Shown here: piece by piece, positions 10,672 through 22,725 of the stretch
How the letters are laid out: each line of letters starts with the position of its first letter
Position numbering within the stretch: the first letter of the stretch is position 1
DNA from: Chamaecyparis obtusa
Taxonomy: Eukaryota; Streptophyta; Pinopsida; Cupressales; Cupressaceae
Direction: 5' to 3'
Assembly: GCA_027943335.1 (NCBI GenBank)
Contig: BSBK01006427.1
Location: 335,001 to 399,000, forward strand
DNA length: 64,000 bases
Program-made: the position numbers and the translations under genes
The notes under the pieces: generated by a model
Told to the model about the DNA's origin: nothing
What the model saw: the letters and a program-made list of their open reading frames with translations, nothing else
Databases searched by the model: none

Positions 10672-12150
10672 TGTTCGAATAACTAAGAGGGGTGTGAATC
10701 AGTTATCTAGAGTTGCAAATCAAAATGTATGCTCCAAAACAATTTACTTAAACTTATGTAGCTTGGTAACATAAAATACTATACTATCTATGCTTTTATT
10801 GATTACCAATCAGTAGCAGCTAATGATTATCGACCAAATCTAACATGTAATATGTAAAGTATGATAACGAAAAATCACCACAATGAACACATAACAAAAA
10901 AGATTTAATGTGGAAACCCTATGAAGGGAAAAACCACCTGGGACCGGCAACCCAAAAATGTTCACTCTTCTAAAGTGAGTTTGATGAAGACCCAACCCTG
11001 TTAAAGGTTACAAACACATGGTTAGGTGTGACCTTGTTAGAGGATTTTAGACCAACCGTTATCATCAAACCAATAGTCACTCTGGGGTTGATAGGATAAA
11101 AATGCTCATTCTATGAATGAAACATACAAGACTTTCAAGCCTGCTCTGTTAAGAGATTTGTCTATTTATAATGGTTAAAATGTAACAATAGTTTGATCTG
11201 ATTACAAGACAACTTCAATTGTAGATTATCATATCTAGGTTTATCCCATACAAATCCTCTGATCAGTATTTCAATTCTGTATCACAATAATCAATGACTT
11301 ACTTTCGCTCGGTAATAGCTTTTTGACACTCAATAAACCCTGTAGTTTGCTTCTCCTTAACTAGTTTGATTAGGCATACACGAAGCTTGTTCATGTGATA
11401 ATTTTGTAGTCCTTCTTCTTTTGGCATAAGTTTCATAATCAAACTCTAGTCTCTTAAATAGACAAGTAAACCATTTTGTTTTTCTCCATAAGATTTTGCT
11501 GCTTATTCTCCTTCATCCATTTTGCCGCCTAAGCCTTCCTTGGTAATTGTGCCAATAAAATGTTTTGATTTCATGCTTTAGATCTACCTTGAATTATGCT
11601 AGCTATTGATCTTCATAACAAACATTATCTCCATTACTGATTACGATCTACTTTACAACTCCTCAATCCTTAACGGCTAAACTAATCATTTAATTCTTTT
11701 CTCCTGCTGGTTAACAAAGAAAATGTGTCGGTGGATACAAGCTTGATTTATACTATGCTTGGTATACACTACGACCCATCGGTGTATACTGAAATGCTTC
11801 ATCAACCGACCACACTGCCTTGTGTCTTTCAGCTCTTTTTGTCATCATATATGAATGAAACATAATCAAGTTAATAACATAGATTCATAGACTCATCAGC
11901 AAGTTACTCAATGTAATCCTTATCCTCATCTGTCATATACATCTTCCTCTTGTAGATAGTTTTGTTCTTCATCTCTTTTACTTCTTTTCTACAAATGTTT
12001 AGTTGTAGTAACTTATAAAATAAGTACTATCAAACTAGTTGACATCAATGACAACATATTACTGATTTAATCATATTACATATCTAATCAAAAACTCGGT
12101 GATCTCTAATCACAGATTCTTCAATTAGGTTCTAAATCAGTTGTAGTTCA
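10672..12150 (-). repeat. Element B 5' LTR
   Basis: The plus-strand copy runs TGTTCG...TTCA and is the partner of 6659-8140. Its position next to the PBS makes it the 5' LTR and fixes the element orientation as minus. Confidence 0.85.
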
Positions 12151-12836
12151 TAAAAAATCATCAATTTTATTAGAACTGTCTTCATCCTTTTTCATCATCT
12201 CATTATGTTGTTGATGCATCTTCACTTCATTTCTTAATTTTTCATTTTCTTCCCTGAGTACTCCAATGTCTTCAAGTTTCCTTGATAACTCATTATTAAC
12301 TCAGTTGATCTCATGGCTTCCAAAAATCATCTAATTGGATATTTCAAAGTGATGCTAGCTAAGTCTCAGTATCTTAGTTTCCTTCACTTTTTGTTGTACA
12401 GTCATTTGTCTTTTGTCTTCAATAGCCAAATTTATTTCTTGTTAAGCTTTTATAGCATTTTTCATCACATCAATCATTCTTCCAATTTGTGTTTCTTGAT
12501 TGATCTATAGGGCTTTTCCTTGTTCAATCAAATGAAGATTTTTTTTAGATAAATCAAAGATTTCACTCTTAGATATGTCAAATATACTACCTGAATTGGA
12601 TCCAATATTCTCAAATGAGTCATCAATATCTTCTTCATGATAGTTAGTCTCACATTCCCAAATGTCCATGTCCTTTATCTAAACTAGTAACTTTTTCAAC
12701 TCATCCTTAGCTTGCTTGTATTGCTCAACAAGAATTTGTATCTGAATTTTTTTATTCTTTATAGTTTGTCCAACTTGTATCTCTCCATGTTTAGATATTT
12801 CCTCTTTAGTCGTTAAACCTTCCAATAAGAGATCTA
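12151..12836 (-). pseudogene. ORF1 of element A, coiled-coil part
   Basis: The reading begins straight from the PBS (ELDLLLEGLTTKEEIS) without an obvious in-frame ATG. It gives a Lys/Glu-rich helical protein, for example VEQYKQAKDELKKLL and LEDIGVLREENEKLRNE, with heptad-like spacing. At least four stops interrupt it. It leads across element B into the zinc knuckles at 6656-5894. Unlike ordinary copia gag, no UBN2-type N-terminal domain precedes the coiled coil. Element C ORF1 has the same layout. Confidence 0.6.
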
Positions 12837-12848
12837 GCTCTGATACCA
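12837..12848 (-). promoter_or_regulatory. Element A PBS, initiator-Met tRNA type
   Basis: The minus strand reads TGGTATCAGAGC, a perfect match to the usual Met-tRNA PBS, two bases inside the LTR at 12851. Confidence 0.9.
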
Positions 12849-12850
12849 AT

Positions 12851-14146
12851 TATTGGAATGGAAAGATAAGGGACTGAGAGGGCAGGGGTGCATCAGTACC
12901 CTCAAAATTTTTTAACTAAATAATCAATTTGAAAATAGTAGTAACTAATCTATCCTACTGAATCCATTATTCACAACGTTCATTCAATTGACTTGATAAA
13001 TGTAAAGTGCATAAAAACAAACAATAAATCAATCAGATAACACAGATATTTTGGTTACACAAAAACCCTTGTTAGAAGGTTAAAACTATGGTGGGGATGA
13101 CACCCACAAATTCTTCACTATTGCAAATAATAAAGTATGTCAGTTAAGGCTTCAAGTTGTGATCACTTCTAGTGATCTTACCCTATTAGGAGTAAAAAAA
13201 GATCGACTAGATCTACCTTGTTAAAGGATTTAAACAACACTACTTGAGTGTGTACTTGGGTAAGAGATTTACAAATAGACTGTTAAGTCTACTTTTATAA
13301 TAGATTTTTCTATCTTTATTACAATAATTAGAGAATAATAAAAAGTATCTATAAATGAGAACTATACTTTTTTCTGAATCAGATCTATGATATACTGAAT
13401 ACATATCACCTCTATGTGTAGAAATATGTCCTTTGTTCTTCTTGGTAGCCTTGACTGATTCTGAATAAACCAAATTGTAACTCTAATCACTACTCATACA
13501 TGAAAACCATGTCTGATGTCTTGAAGGCGGCTACTGCTTCAAGATCTTCTTTTTCCTTATTTCACTTTTTTTGCACTTATCACCCCTATGTCAAAATGAC
13601 ATGAGTTACAAATATATAGCAAAGTGCTATGATTTCGATGATTTCCATGAGCTAATTAGGTTTACATCTTCTTAGGAAAATGTAAGATCTATGTTGTACA
13701 AAATTAACCTAGATCTTACTATTACATAGGAATCATCACTACATTTAATAATTACATCTACAATAAATGATCCTTGATCTTGGTAAAATGTTTTATGAAT
13801 CCTTATAACCATTTACATAGATAAATACATCATAATAAATTACTATGTCATTTCTTGGATTTCACAGTAAAATCACCCAATTCTGCTTGGTAAAAATACT
13901 AGTGCTCAGTGTCCAGTGTGCGTGGTGTTTACTGACACTCGATACTCGGTATACTTGGATGCTTGATAAAACTACTCTAGTGCCTGGTTAAACATGTTTA
14001 TAGTTAAGTCTTGGTTCTTCCTTGTGAATACTTGATATGAAGGCTTGTTTGTTTAAATGACTACCATATTGTAACTTGAAGTTCTTCCTTTTACTAACTA
14101 ATTAGCATAGATAACTAACTGATCAACTTTGATACTAATGACAACA
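12851..14146 (-). repeat. Element A 5' LTR
   Basis: On the plus strand it starts TATTGGAATGG (TG decayed to TA) beside the PBS and ends ACTAATGACAACA. Its minus-strand start, TGTTGTCATTAG, is a typical LTR beginning. Short blocks such as GACACCCAC followed by TGTTAGAAG-type sequence are shared with the LTR of element C, consistent with one family. The 3' partner is not in the window, so the outer end at 14146 is inferred from the TG...CA rule. Confidence 0.65.
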
Positions 14147-14165
14147 TCTAATATGCAAATAGAGA

Positions 14166-14310
14166 TAATAAGGATTGTACTAATGCAAACAAAATGTGGG
14201 ACACTCTATTAGCTATCTATAGAGGGGACACAAATGTATTGATAGCCAAATTTGAAAGTTTGAGAGGTAAGTTTGATGAAATGATAGTATCATGGAAAAG
14301 TTAAAAAGGT
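14166..14310 (+). pseudogene. Ty1/copia gag fragment
   Basis: A short plus-strand reading carries DCTNANKMWDTLLAIYRGD followed by AKFESLRGKFDEM, the UBN2-type core of copia gag. It lies between the LTRs of A and C on the opposite strand. It does not continue beyond element C at 21515. It is a remnant of older sequence into which A or C inserted. Confidence 0.65.
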
Positions 14311-14316
14311 AGTAAA

Positions 14317-15428
14317 TGTTAGGAATGGGAACACTGAGAGAGGGGGTGAATTAGTGTTCTATATATTATTACTTTTCTGATATCTTGAAACTTAACTTAA
14401 TTGCTTAAGTACTGAAATGAATATCAATGTAAGTAAGGTAAAAAACCATAACACATGACACCAGATATGATTATGAGGAAACCTAAATAGGTAAAAAAAT
14501 TGGTTGGAATTGACACCCACTAAAAACTGCACTAGTGTATTATGATCCTTGTTAGAAGATCTTACAACCCTGTTAGGAGTTGATCTTTCCAATTATTTTA
14601 ATATAGTGACCTAGTCAAGGGTCGGATTCTATTAGGAGTCTTTTACAATAACCTTATTAGGGGTAGGGACACACTATCCTAGAGCTCACTTATCAAGTGG
14701 TGAACGCAACAACCTTCTAGATCTCATATACACACTATATCTACAAGGTGAACTGTTGTTGTGACACTACTTGTCTGATCAATTCCTTTGTTGCATTGAT
14801 GCTTTAACCTCTTGTAAATCTCTACAACATTATAAATTCTCTTTGCATACTTCTCTAATTATTTTAACTCTATATCTTATTCATCCTTAATTACAAAGGT
14901 CCATGTCTTATTTATATGTGCAAACAAAACTATTCACTAGGTCAGCCTTCAACCTATTACATACAATGCTTCCAAATGAATTGGCTCAAGAGTGTTTACA
15001 TACAATGATATTAACATGTCTATAACCTAAATACAATAGGCACATAGTCTTTACAAAACAATATTATAAGCGCTAACCAAATTATCAATAGTAAGCTCCA
15101 TGCTCTATTCTATTCTACTGCTCACTTTTTGTGTCACTTCATCTAACTATAACTTCTTCATACTAACTTATATGATCACACACTCTTAGAATTAGCATGA
15201 TTACATACTCATAATATTATCTTCAAGGGTGCATTCCATAACTTGGTCATACACATGTGTGTTGATGCTCTGTTCCTCTAGTGCTCTCCTAACTGTCCAG
15301 TCTTCATACTTAACCAAATTTTGATCTTTCGAGTAAGTGCACTGACTCCAAAACTTCATATGACTTTGTTTCCATAATGAAAACACTTAATTATAGTCAT
15401 ATATAATAGTATAGTCAAATTTCCAACA
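14317..15428 (-). repeat. Element C 3' LTR
   Basis: Starts TGTTAGGAATGGGAAC and ends AATTTCCAACA on the plus strand, with complete TG...CA ends. Near-parallel to 20401-21502, with scattered substitutions and small indels. Confidence 0.85.
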
Positions 15429-16030
15429 ATATCCCCATTTTTCATTAATTGCAACAAAGAAATATGGTGAAGTTACTAATTGTATCTTTATACAAAACTT
15501 TCTAGCATATACTCTATCTTATATCTCCCTTCTATTATATACTCTACTTCCCTTTACATCATATACATAGCTTCATATTATTCCTTCTACTATATATTGT
15601 AGTCCCCCTTTGACATTAATGACAAATGTGCTAAAAAATGTATCTACAAGTACTCACAAAGTGAGTACATCTAGATATGCAATCTTTAAGTTTTGGATCT
15701 CTTGCTACCAAAATGTTTTCAGTGCATTTATAGTCTAAAGATGGGTACACAAAGCATAGGTCAAATTCTCCATCTTTTCCAAATTTGAACTCAAACCTTG
15801 ATCATATATCACCATTGTGGCATCAATCTCCTTGATATTTTGATTCAGCACATCCAAAGAGGGGGCAGGTACATTTCTTAACTGAGTTTTCCTTGCCCTT
15901 ATCTTAGCATTTCATTTTTTGTTTTCTCTATCTTATCCACTTGTCATTGGTAGAAATTTTTACACATTTTAATATCTGTGGAGGGATCTTCCACTGATTT
16001 TATTACTACATCTATCATAGCTTCTACTTC
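15429..16030 (-). other. Element C polypurine tract and 3' untranslated region
   Basis: The minus strand reads GAAAAATGGGGATAT immediately inside the 3' LTR, a fitting polypurine tract. The remaining roughly 590 bp up to the ORF2 stop at 16031 shows no supported reading frame. Confidence 0.6.
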
Positions 16031-18858
16031 CTAAATTTTCTTATAGAGGTATGCAGCCAGTTTGTCTTGGTTCATACAATCTACTATTATTTTCCTTCCT
16101 TTAGCTACTATCTCCTTCAACAAAGTTTGACTAACTTTTAAAGAGCTAAGGTCAAGTGTGAAGTTTCCTATTAATTCAGTTAGCCTCTTCTTGAGATACT
16201 TTTCTTCAACAACTTTGGCTATTGATTCTTCTAGGCAAGAGAAGTTTTCCTTAAAACTTGTCAGGATGGTACTGACATCATCCACTGAATGAACTTTTGT
16301 GACTTTCTTTTCCTCTAGCAGTAGATTGTTTAGAATATTGACTGACTCAACAAACAATGTATTTCCTATCACTTGCTTTTCCTTTTCCTTTTCCAATGTA
16401 AGAACACTAATCTTAATTAGGTCTTCTTCTCCCCATGAGTCTAAGCCTGTTGTGTTAGGGGTCAGACTTGACAACAATGATATTGAGGGATGTAGGGCAA
16501 GGAGTGAACTTTGAATAACATCCATTACCTCTATCTTTACAATCATAGGTTCATCTTTCTTCTTTTCATCCTCTTTATCCTTTTCTTCTTCTTTCTCCTC
16601 TTCCCTTTCATGTCCAATTATGTCTTCAATCTGTACTTCTTCTTGATGCTTACGTGAGTTATCACTGCATAAAGTTTCTACTTCCTCAATGCTCACAAAT
16701 GCTTCTTCAAACTTATCCCAAGTCCTTATTTGTGGCTTCCATAGATATCTCAACATTGTCTATCATAATTGTGTCTTCCTTGGATTTAGGCATAGGCGCA
16801 GAATCCTATGGCCTTGTCATAGGTGCATTTTGAGTCTCAATTGCATTTACTTTCTCAGTGGGGACTTGGGTTGTGGGCACCAATGATGGATGCATGTGAT
16901 GTTCAAAAAATACCTTCTCAAAGGCTTTTCCAGTCTTCTTAGAAACCATTTCATAATCTTTCTTCATAATTTGTGAAGTTCTCATCTTGGTTCTAAGGTG
17001 TGGCTTTACCAAATTCATTAAAAAATATTTTTCTTCAACTGAACATACTGGTAGGTTATCATCTAGTGTCTTTTCTCTTATTGCAAAAGCCTCTTCAACA
17101 ACTTTTCTTTTCAATGTATCCAAAATTTCCCAAACTTTATCTAGAATGATTGTCTTTAGTTCCATAACAGTCTTCTTAAATTTGATCATATGCTTGATTA
17201 ACATATCATGAATCTCAGATTTGTCAATCTCATGATATCTATCATAAAACTTGACTATTTGATCAATTATTCCTTCATCTACTATTCTTGATCTCAATAC
17301 TTGCAGATTTGATAGGAATCCTACCTCTAGAGGTGGTTGAACATTTATGCCTCAACTTCTTGAGGATCTAGCTGATGGATGGCTTGTGACAATCTTCTTT
17401 TTCCTCTTAGCTATCTTTCTTATCTTAGGAGATTCTTCAGTGGACTCCAAATCAATTGTATATGTGGATGTAGGAGTGATATCATTTGTCTTACTCTTCT
17501 TTTCCTTGGGATCATCTATTTTCTTAATTTTTACTTGACCAGTGGGTTTTCTCTCAATTTGTATTGCAATTTTGGCTTCTCTAGCTTTATCCAATTCATC
17601 TTGAATGACACCATGAATCTTTAGTATCTCATATGTGATCTTAGAGGCTTTCCTCTTGCTCACAACACTATAAGACTACATCTACTTGTCTTGTATTTTC
17701 CTCATATGTACCCCATGTTGGCTCATTGGGATCATTTGGCACTGTAAGGAGGACTTATGAATATACCTCTAGAATGTGGTCCTCCACTTTATACCCAAGT
17801 GGATGAATTCATTTGGTCATTGGCTCTACTGCTTCCATGCAAGTTATGTCTATCTCTACCATGAAAAAAATACTATCCTTATACTTCTCAACTATGCTCT
17901 CAAGTATCCTATACCTCATCTACATCTTTATTCTAAATGTTTTGATTTCCAATTCCATGAAATCTCTCAAGGTACTCTCTAAGGATGCCTTGAATGAAAT
18001 CTATGGCATTGTAGGTAGGATCTTGTCTAAATAGAGATCTGAGACTTTCCCAACAATATGAAAATATATGTAGATTATTAGTGACCCAAACCTAAATATA
18101 TTACTTTTATCATGCTTGATAGCTCTTATATTGTCCATCAATTGTGCACACAAGATCTCACACAAGTTGAATTCACCATTTTCTTTCACAATCCTGATGG
18201 CTACTAGAATAGTATTTGTGGACATACTATTGACCCTGTTAGCATGTTTGAACTTGTATCCAAGTATCATAGACATCAATTTTATGTCCTTCTCTTCTAT
18301 AGGCTCAACTATCATTCTGTGCTTGTCACTGCGAGACTTACCAACCTACTCAACCAGTTTCCTGACATCCTTTCCTATAGGAAGAATGACACTTGTCTTA
18401 GGTAATCTTATTATCTCATGAATGAGATTAATGGTTATTCTTACTGGGACTTCTCCTATACATAATAGGTCATCGTGAATTTTGTTCAAAAGAATCTTAA
18501 TCCATTTAGATTCATAAAGCTCATAAGCAGTCACATATTTAACAATAGGATTGTTTTCTAGGTGTGTGAACTCATCTAGGAATGTTTTATCTAGATTCAT
18601 CATGGTTTCCATGTGTGACGTGATCCTATCTAGTCCTATTAGTTACTTTTTGCAATAGATATATGCGCGTATGTCCTCTACATGCATAACTCCCATATGA
18701 GTCCTACAGAATGCTCCTTCCAAATCATCTAAGGTAGACTTAAATGGATAATTCTTAAATACATATCTTTTCCTTTCAGAAACATAAAAAATAACAGGTC
18801 TAGTGATAGCTTACTTTATTTAATGCTTCAAAGAGGTTTCCAAGGGTTTCTGAACCAT
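16031..18858 (-). pseudogene. ORF2 of element C: large protein of unknown function
   Basis: I do not recognise a family. A possible start ATG is at 18858. Open pieces are 18612-18346 (88 aa), 18315-18001 (104 aa), 17663-17352 (103 aa), 17297-16806 (163 aa) and 16756-16031 (241 aa), mostly collinear with stops between them. The N-terminal third carries GYKFKHANRVNS, a CEILCAQLMDNI stretch and FRFGSLIIYIYFHIV, conserved with element A. A basic linker RKIAKRKKKIV follows. The C-terminal half is charged and helical, with a long E/K run near 16560-16620 and probable coiled coil. No signal peptide, transmembrane-plus-furin pattern, protease or polymerase motif is visible. Weak resemblance to plant transposon-associated proteins of unknown function is only a guess. 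Confidence 0.55.
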
Positions 18859-19227
18859 CACGTCCAAACTAGGGATTCACAACAAACTTAACTTCCTTTT
18901 GCTAATAATCTAACTGCAATTCTTGACAACTCAACTAATTGAACTCGTATGATCTTTAGGTGCTCAAAATCGAATGAAAATGTGTGAATAAAGTATCTTT
19001 GGTGACTATAAAACAATTTTCCACCATTAACGCTTGCCACATAAACACAGAATCCCACAGAGAATTCCAATCTTCCTTTCTACTATCAATTAGGCAATGT
19101 GCTCTTGCATACTACATCTAATAGTCTTCAAACTATTATAACCAAAGGAGCATACTTTGAGGGTGAGTATACCAGTCACGCAGGGGTCTAGAGATAATCT
19201 AGCCCACCCTATGACCATCGAGGTCAT

Positions 19228-20346
19228 TTAACCATAAATAGGAGGTACATCCATTATGGATGCATCCTCAACTATTTCACCAACACTATCTATCTTTTCT
19301 TCCTTCCAGATCATCCTCGCATCTTCTATAGCTTTCACAAACTTGACTTCTCCCGCTTCATCCAATATTGATCCTTTTGACTTTTTAGGGCTTTCTTATC
19401 TTTGCACTTTTGATGTGCAAAACTTTGAGACATGTCCATCCTTGTTACAAGAGTGAAAAATAACTGGAGGCCTTATATTCCTTGGCTCATTGATGTGAGT
19501 TACCATTTTGCACTGTCTAGCTGTGTGGTCATTGTAGTTACATATCTGACATGTAATGTTCTGAGAGCTTCTAACATTTTGTTGAGGATGACTTCTCTGA
19601 TTTTTCTAATTTTGATTTCTTTTATTTGATCTACAATTCATAGCTCCATGACCAAACTTATTGCATGAATAATAATAACCATTGAAAGGTCTTACCTCTT
19701 TACAATCTCTTGTTATATGTCCATGCTTGTTACAGGCATAACAAGTTTTGTTTGCAGGCTTGTGCTCATCTTTAGATGGTTTTTCTTGAGCTTTAGTATG
19801 ATCATCAGTCTTCTTGGCTTGTGTAGGAGATTTCATTCTATATCACATAGCATCAATCTAAATTTGGACTTCATTGTATCCAATACCAGTGGTATCTCCT
19901 TTTACCTTTCGAGCATAAAAATTTGACTCTATTAAATCCTTTCTTGTGTACAACTTGCTTATATGATTCTTTGCTTCAGTTAATTTAGGTTCCATCTACT
20001 TCTTGATGTTTTCTAACTCCAAGATTTTCATGTTTTCTTGACTCAGTTCTTCATCTAACTTCTTGTTTTCATTGTCTTGTTCTTCATAGGCTTCTTGATT
20101 GTTATATAGATTTTAATCTAACTATTTAATCTGATCCTTCAGAGACGTGTTATCATCATTTATCTTTTTGATCATTATCCCTAGGTCACTTGTAGAACAA
20201 TCTTTCAAATCCTTTTTCAATTTCATGATGATTACTTGACAACCACTAACCTTTTCTTGTAGCTCTCGAATTTCTTTCTTAGATCTGTCAAGGTCTTTAA
20301 GAGCTACTTCAAGATTATTCTTTAGAGATTTCACTCCTATATCCAT
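19228..20346 (-). pseudogene. ORF1 of element C: coiled coil plus four zinc knuckles
   Basis: The start ATG at 20346 lies 40 bp from the PBS. Residues 1-75 (to 20122) form a Lys/Glu/Leu-rich coiled coil with heptad spacing. After several stops the frame reaches GIGYNEVQI and then four knuckles: CYACNKHGHITRDC (intact), YYSCNKFGHGAMNC (first Cys lost), CQICNYNDHTARQC (intact) and FHSCNKDGHVSKFC (first Cys replaced by Phe). The stop is at 19228. The product would be a nucleocapsid-like RNA-binding protein that can oligomerise. It lacks the UBN2-type capsid domain normally N-terminal in copia gag, so whether it builds a particle alone is doubtful. Confidence 0.7.
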
Positions 20347-20386
20347 GATCTCCTCAAGTGGTTAAAATTTTCTTTAGATGACCAAA

Positions 20387-20398
20387 GCTCTGATACCA
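20387..20398 (-). promoter_or_regulatory. Element C PBS, initiator-Met tRNA type
   Basis: The minus strand reads TGGTATCAGAGC, a perfect match, two bases from the LTR at 20401. Confidence 0.9.
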
Positions 20399-20400
20399 AT

Positions 20401-21502
20401 TTTTAGGAATGGGAATGCTGAGAGGGGGGAGGAATCAGTGTTCTATATATCATTACTTTTCTGATATATTGAAACTTAACTTAATTGCTTAAGTGTTGAA
20501 ATGAATATCAAGGCAAGTAAGGTAAAAAACCATAACACATGACACTAGATATGATTATGAGGAAACCCAAATAGGTAAAATCATCGATGAGAATTGACAC
20601 CCATTAAGAAATGCACTAGTGTATTATGATCCATGTTAGAAGATCTTACAACCCTATTAGGAGTTGATCTTTACAATGCTTTTAGTATAGTGACCTGGTC
20701 AAGGGTCATACCCTATTAGGGGTCTTTTACAATAAACCTATTAGGAGTGGGGACACACTTTCCTAGAGCTCACTACTCAAGTGGTGAAGGCTCCGACCTT
20801 CTAGATCTCAGATACACACTATATCTGCAAGGTGAACTGATGTTGTGACATTGCTTGTCTGATTAGTTCCTTTGGTACACTAATGATTTAACCTCTTGTA
20901 AAGCTCTAAAAAATTCTAACTTCTCTTCACATACTTCTTCTCTACTTCTATCAACTATATATCTTATTCATGCTTAATTACAAAGGCACATATCTTATTT
21001 ATATGCACAAACAAAAATATTCACTAGGTCAGCCTTCAACCTATTACATACAACACTTCCAAATGAATTGGATCAAGAGTGTTTACATACAATGATATTA
21101 ACATGTATATAACCTAAATACAATAGGTACATAGACTTTACAAAATAATATCATAAGCGCTAACCAAACTATCAACAGTCAGCTTGATGCTCTATTCTGT
21201 TCAGTCACTCACTGTTTGTGTCACTTCATCTAACTGTAACTTCTTCATACTGACTCATATGATCATGTTTTCTTAGAATTAGCATTATTACATACTGAAA
21301 ATCTTATCTTCAAGGGTGCATTCCATAACTCAGTCATACACATGTGTGTTGATGCTCTGTTCCTCTAATGCTCTACTAACTATCCAGTCTTTGCACTTAA
21401 CCAAATTTTGATCTAATGAGTAAGTGCGCTGACTCCAAAAATCCATATGACTTTGTTTCCATAATATAAAATCTTAATTATAGTCATGTATAATATTATA
21501 GT
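20401..21502 (-). repeat. Element C 5' LTR
   Basis: Begins TTTTAGGAATGGG (TG decayed to TT) beside the PBS. It parallels 14317-15428 up to TATAGT at 21502. The last bases (to about 21514) align poorly, so the outer end is either mutated or truncated. Confidence 0.8.
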
Positions 21503-21514
21503 AAACTTGTTGTA

Positions 21515-22725
21515 TGTGAGTGTTTACACCTTCATGAAATTAGGACAAATTAACAATAATTCAATGAAAATACAAAGGAAATTTAATCTAAAGAATTGAA
21601 ATTAACATCCATGACATCTCATGGTTCTCTATCTAAGCTTGGTAAGTAGAGCTCTTAGCCTATTCTCTACTAGTGAAAAATCTAGAATGGGAAAATGATA
21701 GTACAATGCTTAATCTAGCTCTCAATCTTCACTATTTGATACAAAGATCAATTCAAATGTTCATGATATACTTCAATTGCTCTCCAAATGCTCAAAATAT
21801 AGCTCAATTTCTCTTAAATTTCCTATAGTAATGATGCTTTGCCTTTGAATTCTCTAGTATATCATTTCTCTCAAAATGACTCTTATTTATAGTAAAATCC
21901 CAAGGGTAGGGGGTAGAGTTATTTAATCATGATTTAGCCTTGGTTGAGTCAAAAAATTTGAAACATTTTTAAATGGGGGGACAATTTAAATGATCATCTC
22001 AAAGTTTTGGACATGTAGACTAATTTGAGTGGTTGAGATTCAATGTTGAAAATGAGTGATTGAGATTCAACCTTTTGGAGTGATCCATGTGCTTTGTGTT
22101 CTCAATTCTTATTGGTAGCTCAAATTTTGTTAAAAGATATTAGGATTAATTAAATTCATTCAATTAATTAAATTAGTCATTTAAGGGAATAGGTTCAATT
22201 TGATTTTTGATTTAAAACTATACAATTAATTGATTAAAATCAATTATATAGTGTTTTTGATCCCTTTACACTTGTATTTAATTATTTGATGTCATTATTT
22301 GATTTTTCTTTGGATTTAAATTATTTTGTCCAATTTGATTAATAAATGTCCATTTTGAATTATTTTGATCCATTTTAATGAAAATTAGAGCCTTTTGTTA
22401 AGATTTTGCAAATTTGATGATTTTAAGACACTTGCCTAGTTTTTTGTGTGTACAAATGCCCATCTTTGAATTGATGTGCGTAGCTCATTGATTCAAAGAA
22501 ACTTTTATGTCCTGATCACTAATTTGATGCTTTTGATTAATTGATACACAACTCTAATATGGAAACCTAATATGATATTGATTTGATTGATATGACCAGA
22601 TATGATATTGATTTGATTGATACAACCTGATATGATACTGATTATGCCATGCCCCACTAGTAATAGTTTGAAATTTTAATGCCCCAAATTCCATGATGTT
22701 TGATTGTAGCTTTGATACTATGATA
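21515..22725 (-). repeat. Candidate 3' LTR of G1
   Basis: No partner is in the window, so this rests on signals only. On the minus strand a TATA-like TATAAATAAG lies near 21890. A purine run ATGAGGGGGCAA (22737-22726) sits just inside the proposed inner edge, as a polypurine tract would. The region is AT-rich, non-coding, and directly precedes the PMD pseudogene. The boundaries are approximate. Confidence 0.35.
22571..22645. repeat. 30-bp tandem repeat, 2.5 units
   Basis: Units at 22571-22600 and 22601-22630 share TATGATATTGATTTGATTGA and differ only toward their ends. A partial third unit starts at 22631. Confidence 0.85.

Larger units (their letters stand above)
6657..12150 (-). mobile_element. 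Element B: Ty1/copia retrotransposon with large internal deletion
   Basis: Two direct LTRs of about 1.48 kb (6659-8140 and 10672-12150) flank a Met-tRNA PBS, a partial gag and the RT-RNase H end of pol on the minus strand. Protease, integrase and the start of RT are missing. TAAAA occurs at 6652-6656 and 12151-12155 and is a candidate target duplication. B sits inside ORF1 of element A and splits its coiled coil from its zinc knuckles. Its total length of about 5.5 kb is shortened by the deletion. Confidence 0.85.
1..14146 (-). mobile_element. Element A: non-autonomous LTR retrotransposon, 5' LTR to ORF2, left end outside window
   Basis: Read on the minus strand the order is 5' LTR (14146-12851), PBS (12848-12837), ORF1 coiled coil, ORF1 zinc knuckles, a non-coding spacer, and ORF2, which runs off the left edge. 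Two later insertions split it: element B at 6657-12150 inside ORF1, and an unclassified insertion at 797-5082 inside ORF2. Removing both restores collinearity with element C (14317-21514), which has the same module order. No protease, integrase or RT is seen in the A segments present. The 3' LTR is not in the window, so the full length is unknown. The LTR, PBS and zinc knuckles are seen directly. Non-autonomy is inferred mainly from C, where both LTRs are present. Confidence 0.7.
14317..21514 (-). mobile_element. Element C: non-autonomous LTR retrotransposon with ORF1 (coiled coil, zinc knuckles) and unknown ORF2
   Basis: Direct LTRs at 14317-15428 and 20401-21502 enclose, on the minus strand, a Met-tRNA PBS, ORF1, ORF2 and a polypurine tract. 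Both LTRs are present, yet no protease, integrase or RT signature is seen in the 5-kb interior, so it would need enzymes from another element. GTAAA precedes the left LTR (14312-14316) and also occurs at 21501-21505, but using it as the target duplication would shorten the right LTR by about 15 bp, so the right boundary is uncertain. Related to element A by module order, ORF2 motifs and LTR blocks. Confidence 0.8.

Noticed and set aside
16299..16514. Plus-strand frames opposite ORF2 of element C
   Set aside because: Shadow frames of the charged ORF2; no independent evidence.
16031..18858. Envelope-like protein for ORF2 of element C
   Set aside because: Position 3' of ORF1 invited the idea, but no signal peptide, cleavage site or membrane anchor is visible.
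21501..21505. GTAAA as exact right target duplication of element C
   Set aside because: Matches 14312-14316, but accepting it shortens the right LTR by about 15 bp without a CA end; kept only as a possibility.
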